Below, piece by piece: positions 16,191 to 22,377 of a stretch of DNA of 53,813 bases. Every line of letters starts with the position of its first letter. The first letter of the stretch is position 1. This DNA is from JBBQVZ01 sp038211015 (GTDB lineage Bacteria; Actinomycetota; UBA4738; HRBIN12). The notes below the pieces were generated by a model. That model made no database searches. It worked only from the letters and a program-made list of their open reading frames with translations, and was not told where the DNA came from. The DNA is taken from contig JBBQVZ010000002.1 of assembly GCA_038211015.1 (NCBI GenBank), forward strand, positions 1 to 53,813. The letters run 5' to 3'. The translations under genes were made by a program, and so were the position numbers.

Positions 16191-17093
16191 ATGCCAACGG
16201 GCATCGACGATGTCGTCGAGCGGGTGACGCTCTGGCGGGGAGACGCCGTCGACGTCACCCCATTGTCGGGCGGCCTCACCAATCAGATCTACCTGGTGAC
16301 CCGCGGCGACGAGCGATTCGTCGTGCGGATCCCCGGCCCGTCCACGGAGTTGCTGGCGGTCGATCGCGCCAACGAGCGGCACAATGCCGAGGCCGCGGCC
16401 ACCACCGGCGTCTCCCCGCCGATCCTCGAGTACCTCGAGGACTGGTCGGTCATGGTGCTCGCGTTCATCGACGGCGAGACCATGTCGGCCGAACGGCTGC
16501 GTGCGCCGTCGATGCCGGCCAGGATGGCCGCATCGCTGCATCGCCTGCATGCCGGCCCCCCGTTCCTCCAGGACTTCGACATGTTCCGCATCACCGAGCG
16601 TTACCTCGGGGTGGTCGCCGATTGCGACGTGCGGATCCCGGAAGGGTTCCGCGATCGGATGGAGACCGTCGTCGACGTGGAGCGCGTCCTCGCGGTGAAC
16701 GCCCAGCCACGCGTGCCGTGCCACAACGACCTCCTCGCCGAGAACTACATCGACGACGGCAGGCAGCTCTGGGTCATCGACTTCGAGTACAGCGGGAACG
16801 ACGATCCGTGTTTCGAGCTCGGCGACACGGCGCAAGAGTGTGGGTTCGACGCCGAGCTGAAGGCGGCGCTCTGCGCCGCGTACTTCGGGCGCGACGATCC
16901 GATCCAACTAGCGCGGATGGAGCTCTACGCGATGATGGCCGACGTGGGATGGACGCTGTGGGCCGCGATCCAGGCGGAGATCTCGGACATCGATTTCGAC
17001 TTCTGGGGATGGGCCGTCGAGCGGTGGGATCGCGCGGTGGGCGCGATGGACGGACCGGGGTTCGCGGAGTTCCGCCGAGAGGCGACGCGATGA
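16191..17093 (+). CDS. Choline-kinase/aminoglycoside-phosphotransferase-like kinase
   Basis: A 300-residue kinase of the APH/choline kinase fold. An N-terminal nucleotide-binding lobe contains LSGGLTNQIYLV and the ATP-lysine region RFVVRIPG, which has an Arg where Lys is common. Catalytic loop HND is at 178-180 (CHNDLLAEN), and the metal-binding Asp is D197 in VIDFEY. These are the Brenner and DFG-equivalent motifs of choline and ethanolamine kinases. The ATG lies 2 nt after the dehydrogenase stop, and the gene overlaps the next one by ATGA, so the three genes are tightly coupled. It presumably phosphorylates an amino alcohol or related small molecule; the exact substrate is not determinable. 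Confidence 0.9.
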   Translation: MPTGIDDVVERVTLWRGDAVDVTPLSGGLTNQIYLVTRGDERFVVRIPGPSTELLAVDRANERHNAEAAATTGVSPPILEYLEDWSVMVLAFIDGETMSAERLRAPSMPARMAASLHRLHAGPPFLQDFDMFRITERYLGVVADCDVRIPEGFRDRMETVVDVERVLAVNAQPRVPCHNDLLAENYIDDGRQLWVIDFEYSGNDDPCFELGDTAQECGFDAELKAALCAAYFGRDDPIQLARMELYAMMADVGWTLWAAIQAEISDIDFDFWGWAVERWDRAVGAMDGPGFAEFRREATR

Positions 17094-17389
17094 GGGTAGT
17101 GGCTACCCCCGAGGTGGTCGAGTTCATCCGCGAGAGCGGCGGGCAGATCTTCGTGTGGACCGTGACGATGGAGTACGGGTACGCGCGTGGGACCGTGTTC
17201 GTCCTGGAGGCGTCCGTCGACTCGCCCGGAGCGGAACGGGAGTTCCTGCGGTTCGGCGGCGAGGGCATCGAGGTCCTGTACGACCCGGGCGAGCGCGGCA
17301 CACCGGATGCGCTGCACCTCGCGTTGCGAGGGCGCGTTCGCAAGCGGGTCGTGGCCCTCTGGAACGGGCACAGCTTCGCGAGCGAGTGA
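17090..17389 (+). CDS. Small protein of unknown function, coupled to the kinase
   Basis: 99 residues starting at an ATG inside the kinase stop (ATGA overlap). I do not recognise a family with confidence. It begins MRVVATPEVVEFIRESGGQ and ends with the pattern ALRGRVRKRVVALWNGHSF. The alternation of short strands and the one N-terminal helix vaguely recall the HesB/IscA fold, but there are no cysteines, so it cannot hold a cluster in the usual way. The larger open frame from 16007 covers the kinase in another frame and is spurious. Codon use matches its neighbours. No counterpart accompanies the second cassette on the opposite strand. Confidence 0.75.
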   Translation: MRVVATPEVVEFIRESGGQIFVWTVTMEYGYARGTVFVLEASVDSPGAEREFLRFGGEGIEVLYDPGERGTPDALHLALRGRVRKRVVALWNGHSFASE

Positions 17390-17493
17390 CTCGCGAGCCC
17401 TGCGCTCAGGGTCTGATCGTGATCGTCGACGACCGCGCGGATCCCGCGATCGCGGAACAACCGCTTGGCGCATCGAGAACGGGAGCGCGTCGC

Positions 17494-19932
17494 TCACACG
17501 CGGATCCGCTCGCCCTCCGGATCCCAGAGCGGTTCGTCGGCGACGGCGGCCGGCACCCGCTCGCCGAACACCTCGACCTCGAACGTGGTTCCCGGGATCG
17601 CCAGCTCGATCGGCAGGTAGGCGTAGGCGATCGATGCGCCGACCGTGTAGCCGAGGCCGCCGCTCGTCACGCGGGAGACCACCTCGCCGGAGCGGAACAC
17701 CGGTTCGTTCCCGAGCGTCATCGCGCGCGCGTCTGCGAGCGTCAGACACGAGAGCCTTCGCGTCACCCCACGCGCCAGCACAACCTCCAGGGCCTCGTTC
17801 CCGATGAACCCCGGCACGTCCATCCTGACCGCGAACCCGAGCCCCGCCTCGAACGGATGCTCCTCGGGGGTGATGTCCGAGCCCCACGCCCGATAGCCTT
17901 TCTCGAGACGCAGCGAATCGATCGCGCGATACCCGGCCGGCGTCATACCGAACGGCTCACCGGCCGCGACGAGCGTGTCCCAGAGCGCCCCGGCGAACTC
18001 CACGTCGGGGTAGAGCTCCCAGCCGAGCTCGCCGACGTAGGTCACCCGCAGCGCGAGGCACGGCACGTCGCCCACCACGATCTCGCGCGCGGTCAGGTAC
18101 GGGAACGCCTCGTTCGACAGATCGTCCTCGCTCACCTTCGACACGATGTCGCGGGCGCGCGGTCCCCACAGTCCGAAGCAGCCCTTCGCGCCGGTCACGT
18201 CGCGGACCGTCACCCCGTCGCGCCGGCCGTCCCCGAGCTGCTTGCGGATCCAGCCGATGTCGTGGTTGCCGAACGCCGTCCCGCTCACCAGCAGGTAACG
18301 GTCGTCCCCGATCCGGGTGGCGGTCAGGTCGCATTCGATGCCGCCGCGGCCGTTCAGCATCTGCGTGTAGACCACGGTGCCGATGGGGCGATCCACGTCG
18401 TTCGCCGACAGGCGCTCCAGGAACGCGGTCGCGTCGGGCCCGCTCACCTCGATCTTCGCGAAGCTCGACTCGTCGAAGAGTCCCGCGCGCTCGCGCGTGG
18501 CCACGTGCTCGGCCGCGATCGCGCTCGACCAGTGTTCGCCCGCCCATCCCCGCGGCCGTAGCCGATCGAGCGACGGATCATCGTTCGACCTGAACCAGTT
18601 GGCGCGCTCCCAGCCGGATTTCTCGCCGAACTCCGCGCCGAGGGCCGCCAGGCGGGCATACGTTGGCGCCGTCTTGAGCGGCCGTCCCGCCTGCCGCTCC
18701 TCGCCCGGGTAGTGGATGTCGTAGTACGTCGCGTACACCTCGTACGCGCGCTCGCATGCGTAGCGCCGCGACCGGTAGTGCCGGCCGAAGCGACGGATGT
18801 CCATCTTCCACAGGTCGTACTCGGGCTCGCCGTTCACGATCCAGTCGGCCATGACCTTGCCGACGCCCCCCGCGCCGGCGATCCCGTGCGCGCAGAACCC
18901 GGCCGCCACGAAGAACCCGCGGACGTCGGACTCGCCCAGGATGAACTCGCCGTCGGGGGTGAACGCCTCGGGGCCGTTGATCATCGTCACGACCTCGGCG
19001 TTCTGCAGCACCGGCACCAGCGCGAACGCGTTCTCGGCGAGCGTCTCGAACCGCTCCCAGTCGTCGGGCAGGAGTTGATGGTTGAAGTCGGCGGGCGGGC
19101 CGTCCCGCACCGCCCAGGGCGCGGGGTGCCGTTCGTAGCCACCCATCACCAACCCGCCCCCGGCCTCGCCGCGGAAGTACACGAGCCGATCTGGATCGCG
19201 CATCGTCGGCAGGTCGACGCTCCCGCCGGGGACGGGCTTGGTGAGCAGATACTGATGCGCGAACGGCACGACGGGCACCTCGACGCCGGCCATGCGACCG
19301 AGCTGGTTCGCGTACATCCCCCCGGCGTTCACGACGACGTCCGAGGTGATCGGACCGTGTTCTTCCGTGCGCACACCTCGCACGCGGCCGTCGGCAACGT
19401 CGATGCCCGTGACACGCGTGTTCGTGCGGATCTCGGCTCCGCGTCTGCGCGCGCCCTCGGCGAGCGCGAGTGTCAGGTTGGTCGGATCCAGGTGCCCGTC
19501 GGTCGGGATGAACGCCGCCCCCTGGATGCCGGTCGGATCGAACAGGGGGAACCTCGCGATCGCGGCCTCCGTGGAGATGACGTCGAGCGGCAGGCCGAAC
19601 GTGTGCGCCCAGCCCTCTTGCCGCCGCAGCTCCTGCATCCGCTCGTCCGAGGACGCGAGCCGCAACGAGCCGACCTCGTGCCAGCCGGGGTCCACGCCCG
19701 TCTCGGCCGCCAATCGCCGGTACAGCTCGGCGCCGTACATCATCATCCGCGTGAGCGATACGCTGGAGCGCAGCTGCCCCACGAGTCCGGCCGAGTGGAA
19801 CGTGGAGCCCGATGTCAGCTCGCCGCGATCGAGCAACACGACGTCCTGCCATCCGAGCTCGGTCAGGTGGTACGCGATGCTGGCGCCGGCGACACCGCCG
19901 CCGATGACGATCGCGCGGAAGCTCTCAACCAT
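17494..19932 (-). CDS. Dimethylglycine/sarcosine dehydrogenase-like flavoprotein, second copy
   Basis: 812 residues, same architecture as the protein at 13768-16188. It has an FAD-binding DAO domain (AIVIGGGVAGAS at 7-18), H46 in LTSGSTFHSAGL at the covalent-flavin position, then a linker and the GcvT plus C-terminal barrel domains (SYVGELGWELY-like TYVGELGWELY, and GYRAIDSLRLEKGYR). The two proteins are clearly homologous but divergent, so they probably act on different substrates or steps. The ATG at 19932 overlaps the upstream kinase stop by 8 nt, and the frame extending to 20025 lies inside the kinase. The cassette converges on the first one, with 104 bp between stops (no clear terminator seen there). 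Confidence 0.9.
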   Translation of the reverse strand: MVESFRAIVIGGGVAGASIAYHLTELGWQDVVLLDRGELTSGSTFHSAGLVGQLRSSVSLTRMMMYGAELYRRLAAETGVDPGWHEVGSLRLASSDERMQELRRQEGWAHTFGLPLDVISTEAAIARFPLFDPTGIQGAAFIPTDGHLDPTNLTLALAEGARRRGAEIRTNTRVTGIDVADGRVRGVRTEEHGPITSDVVVNAGGMYANQLGRMAGVEVPVVPFAHQYLLTKPVPGGSVDLPTMRDPDRLVYFRGEAGGGLVMGGYERHPAPWAVRDGPPADFNHQLLPDDWERFETLAENAFALVPVLQNAEVVTMINGPEAFTPDGEFILGESDVRGFFVAAGFCAHGIAGAGGVGKVMADWIVNGEPEYDLWKMDIRRFGRHYRSRRYACERAYEVYATYYDIHYPGEERQAGRPLKTAPTYARLAALGAEFGEKSGWERANWFRSNDDPSLDRLRPRGWAGEHWSSAIAAEHVATRERAGLFDESSFAKIEVSGPDATAFLERLSANDVDRPIGTVVYTQMLNGRGGIECDLTATRIGDDRYLLVSGTAFGNHDIGWIRKQLGDGRRDGVTVRDVTGAKGCFGLWGPRARDIVSKVSEDDLSNEAFPYLTAREIVVGDVPCLALRVTYVGELGWELYPDVEFAGALWDTLVAAGEPFGMTPAGYRAIDSLRLEKGYRAWGSDITPEEHPFEAGLGFAVRMDVPGFIGNEALEVVLARGVTRRLSCLTLADARAMTLGNEPVFRSGEVVSRVTSGGLGYTVGASIAYAYLPIELAIPGTTFEVEVFGERVPAAVADEPLWDPEGERIRV

Positions 19933-20857
19933 CGAGAACGGGTTCCGATGCCGCCGCATGCAACCACGCGTCGAACCTATCGTCCGATGCCGTCGACAGG
20001 CAGCGCGCGAAGTGCCGGTCGGCATAGTCCACGTAGTCGAAGTCGAGCGTCGAGATCGCCTGCTGCACGACGCCCCACATGGCCTCGCGGAAGTCCGACA
20101 TGATCCGCATCAGCTGCAGGCGCGCGCGGTACACATCGGTCACGTCGCCGAAATAGAGGCGGAGCAGGAGCTCCTGCGCCTCAGGGCTGAGTCCGTTGTT
20201 GATCGAGAGGTTGCCGAGGTCGAAGAAGAGGTCGCCCATCCCACCGTACTCGTAGTCGACGATCCAGACGTGATCGCCATCGAGGAGGAAGTTGGCGTTG
20301 AGCAGGTCGTTGTGACACGGCCGGTCCGCGAGCGGCTGCTTCGCGAACGCGCCTTCGATGTCAACAGCCTTCGCGTGGATCTCGTCGAACGCGGCCGGCG
20401 CGACCACGCCGCGAGCTTCGGCGATCGCCCGGTAGTCCTCCACGATGCGGAACACCGGGAACGCGGATGGGATGGGAGGACACGCGTGGATCGCCTTGAC
20501 GGAGCGGATCACGGCCCCGAGCACGTCCTCGCGCTCGAGGTCCTCCTCGGGGATGTGTGAGCCCTGCACGAACCGGGTGATCAGCGCTGAGCGCTCCGGC
20601 AGGTAGGCGAACACTTCGGGAGCAACGCCGGCCCGGGCGGCCGCCGACGCCGCCTCGTTCTCGGCGGCGCGATCGATGCCGAGGAGGTCGGTGTCCTTGC
20701 CCGACAGCCGGACCACGAACGACTCTCCGCCGATGTCGACCCGGAAGTTGCGGTTCGTGATCCCGATGGTGATCGGGGTGATCTCGGGCTCCAGGCCCTC
20801 CCACTCAGGGATCGCCGCGATCGTCGCGGCGAGCGCGGGATCCTGGTCGGCGTCCAC
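19925..20857 (-). CDS. Choline-kinase/phosphotransferase-like kinase, second copy
   Basis: A 310-residue APH/choline-kinase-fold protein. It has GITNRNFRV in the glycine-rich region, SFVVRLSG near the ATP lysine position (again Arg), catalytic HND at 182-184 (CHNDLLNANF) and D201 in VDYEYGG. GGMGDLFFDLGNL follows, as in bacterial choline kinases (LicA-like). The GTG start at 20857 is only 6 nt downstream of a TAGCGT -10 box, so the message is probably leaderless. It is first in a two-gene operon with the dehydrogenase (8-nt overlap). Gene order here is kinase then dehydrogenase, the reverse of the other cassette. Confidence 0.9.
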   Translation of the reverse strand: MDADQDPALAATIAAIPEWEGLEPEITPITIGITNRNFRVDIGGESFVVRLSGKDTDLLGIDRAAENEAASAAARAGVAPEVFAYLPERSALITRFVQGSHIPEEDLEREDVLGAVIRSVKAIHACPPIPSAFPVFRIVEDYRAIAEARGVVAPAAFDEIHAKAVDIEGAFAKQPLADRPCHNDLLNANFLLDGDHVWIVDYEYGGMGDLFFDLGNLSINNGLSPEAQELLLRLYFGDVTDVYRARLQLMRIMSDFREAMWGVVQQAISTLDFDYVDYADRHFARCLSTASDDRFDAWLHAAASEPVLDG

Positions 20858-20863
20858 GCGCGG

Positions 20864-20893
20864 ACGCTACCGCCGCTCTTCGTTCCTGGTCAA
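20864..20893 (-). promoter_or_regulatory. Sigma-70-type promoter of the kinase-dehydrogenase operon
   Basis: On the minus strand, TTGACC (20888-20893) is the -35, an 18-bp spacer follows, and TAGCGT (20864-20869) is the -10. The GTG start begins 6 nt later, so transcription should begin at or next to the start codon. Confidence 0.65.
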
Positions 20894-20897
20894 GCGT

Positions 20898-20915
20898 GAA
20901 CGAACATGATCGTTC
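20898..20915. promoter_or_regulatory. Palindromic operator candidate upstream of the kinase promoter
   Basis: GAACGAACATGATCGTTC is an 18-bp palindrome with one mismatched pair, 4 bp upstream of the -35 box. CGAACAT/ATGTTCG words also occur in GlpR-type operators (family knowledge). The shared 9-mer TGAACGAAC with the DeoR upstream repeat suggests common control. Its place just upstream of -35 would fit an activator or an upstream repressor site. Confidence 0.5.
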
Positions 20916-21004
20916 CGGGAGCTGGCGCCTCAAGACGAGACCGAGGGCTTCGAGCTCGTCTCGCCCCAGGGGACCCATGACGGTAGTGGGTCAGATTGAC
21001 TGGG

Positions 21005-21753
21005 CTAGCTGATGCGTCCCGACGCGAGTTCGTGAAGTTGACCTTCGACCTTCTCAGCCATCTCTTTGGCCTCCGCCGATTCGCGAAGCAGTCCGGCAAC
21101 GGCGCTTCCCAGCGCACGATGGAGTTCGTCTGGATCGAGCGATCGCACGAGCGCATCGTCGAACGGATCCAGGACGTCGGCGGGCAGCTCGTCGAAGTCC
21201 CTGCCGTATGTGCCATCGAGCCCTCGGCGCCGACAAGCAAGGGCGAGTGCGTGATCGCGTAACGCGCTGATCCAATACTCCGCCTGCCGATGCCGACCCC
21301 GCTCGATGCAGGATCGTGCATGCAGTGCGTGGTGGACGGCGTATCCGAAGAGTTCGTGTGCGGGAGGCGGCGGACCGAAAGGTTGTTCGACGGCCTCCCC
21401 GAACAGCAGCTTGAACTTCGGCCCGCCCGCACCGAATTCGGAGCTGGCGTGAGTGAGAGATCGAGCTCCAGGCAGTTGGGGAGCAGGAACACCCGGTAGA
21501 TGATCGGCCCGCTGGGGAGGTCGAACAGTTGGACCGCGTCGAACTCACGAACGACGGCCCGGCTCCAGGCTTCCAGCACCTCAGTCACAGGCACGTCGTC
21601 CGCCACGGCGAACATGAGGTCGAGATCCGACCACTCATCCCCCTCATCGTGTGCAAGCGAGCCGAGGACAGCGCCGCCGACCACTCGGGGGTCAGACGAC
21701 GCCATGTCCAGGACCCGATCCCGTAGGCGGTTGCGGTCGCTGATGCTGAACAC
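21005..21753 (-). pseudogene. Frameshifted nucleotidyltransferase-domain gene
   Basis: The first part (from GTG 21753, or TTG 21789) encodes an MNT-type nucleotidyltransferase with GSLAHDEGDEWSDLDLMFA, the GSx..SDxDL active-site pattern, and a third acidic strand LELDLSLTP. Near 21435-21450 the reading frame breaks. The downstream sequence in the next frame (SSEFGAGGPKFKLLFGEA ... then HALHARSCIERGRHRQAEYW, ending ELASGRIS at the TAG 21005-21007) reads as a good helical C-terminal domain, while the original frame becomes Ser/Arg/Pro-rich nonsense. The span of 749 nt is one base short of a multiple of three, consistent with one deleted base. It could be a true pseudogene or a sequencing/assembly error. 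The intact product would be about 249 residues, resembling aminoglycoside-nucleotidyltransferase-like proteins. Confidence 0.75.
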
Positions 21754-21824
21754 GTTGCGATTCTGGATCACGGGCCGAGGCAGGAACAAGATTCAACCGA
21801 ACCTGCCATCCCCTACTCAGCGGG

Positions 21825-21852
21825 TTGACACCGCCTGACCTGCCCGTACACT
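21825..21852 (+). promoter_or_regulatory. Promoter of the ilv-leu operon
   Basis: TTGACA (21825-21830), a 16-bp spacer and TACACT (21847-21852). The predicted start of transcription (about 21858-21860) is 2-4 nt before the leader peptide ATG at 21862. Confidence 0.75.
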
Positions 21853-21861
21853 GGCAGGACC

Positions 21862-21912
21862 ATGTCGACAAGAGAGCTGTTCGGACGCAGCGTCCTCGTA
21901 CTTATTCGGTAG
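21862..21912 (+). CDS. ilv operon leader peptide
   Basis: A 16-codon open frame, MSTRELFGRSVLVLIR, ending at TAG 21910-21912. It carries a run of five branched-chain codons (GTC CTC GTA CTT ATT: Val-Leu-Val-Leu-Ile) just before its end. It begins 9 nt after the -10 box and is followed by a 7-bp stem and a terminator. Ribosome stalling at these codons under branched-chain amino acid shortage would favour read-through into ilvB. Analogous leader peptides are known upstream of ilvB in Corynebacterium and Streptomyces. No other role is expected for the peptide. Confidence 0.82.
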   Translation: MSTRELFGRSVLVLIR

Positions 21913-21975
21913 GCGCGGGCGGGCCATGTGGCCTGCGACCGCGCCGATGCCCCTCGGAGTCCCGGGGGGTTTTTT
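21912..21975 (+). terminator. Transcription attenuator of the ilv-leu operon
   Basis: Right after the leader peptide, GGCGCGG (21912-21918) pairs with CCGCGCC (21939-21945), enclosing GGCC-ATGT-GGCC; this would be the pause or protector stem. Then CCCC-T-CGG (21950-21957) pairs with CCG-GGGG (from 21962) across a short loop, with one bulged T, and is followed by six T (21970-21975), an intrinsic terminator. The GGGCGGGC segment near 21917-21924 could pair with GCCCC at 21949-21953 as an antiterminator. Confidence 0.75.
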
Positions 21976-22053
21976 CTACCCCAAGATCCACAGGAAGCAC
22001 CAGCGGAACAGCGAGCGAACGGATCGGGAGCGATCCGAGAGGAGGAGAGGACC

Positions 22054-22377
22054 ATGCGGTACGAGTTCGAGCGGGACGGAACCGTCGTCGCGAGCGTGCT
22101 CTGGGAGGGCCCCGGCCAGGTCACGGTCGCAGCTTCCGAGCCCTCGGTGCGCGCCACGGTCGACCGTTACCTCTCCTCCGAGGTCGTCTACCTCGGCTCG
22201 GGCTTCGACGTCGGCGAGGACCAGGGCGACGAAGCGCTGCAGATGCGGCGCCGGGACTGGACGCCGTGGGAGTTCGAGCGCGCCTGCCGGAACCTGTCCC
22301 ATCGCCTGTCCGCCACGGTGAAGCGGGTCGAGACGGGCCCGGTCGAGGCTCGCACGGGGGAGGTGGCCGCCAGATGA
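22054..22377 (+). CDS. Small protein of unknown function, first full gene of the ilv operon
   Basis: 107 residues, starting MRYEFERDGTVVASVLWEG. I do not recognise a family. It reads as a compact alpha/beta protein: strands up to about residue 50 (VVYLGSGFD), then an acidic stretch (DVGEDQGDEA) and a helix (WTPWEFERACRNLSHRLSA). There are two tryptophans near residue 65 and no membrane segment. The ATG at 22054 has an AGGAGGAGAGGA ribosome site, and the stop overlaps the ilvB start (ATGA), so it is co-translated with ilvB. The frame running back to 21928 overlaps the attenuator and is not the start. Its place between attenuator and ilvB suggests a role linked to branched-chain amino acid metabolism, but no function can be named. 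Confidence 0.8.
   Translation: MRYEFERDGTVVASVLWEGPGQVTVAASEPSVRATVDRYLSSEVVYLGSGFDVGEDQGDEALQMRRRDWTPWEFERACRNLSHRLSATVKRVETGPVEARTGEVAAR

Noticed and set aside
17390..17493. Possible terminator hairpin between the two convergent cassettes
   Set aside because: Only short imperfect GC pairings (such as CCGCG/CGCGG) are visible and no U-tract, too weak to call.
20996..21838. Plus-strand open frames of 88 and 112 codons opposite the nucleotidyltransferase pseudogene
   Set aside because: They mirror the two minus-strand frames on either side of the frameshift and have no recognisable motif or ribosome site.
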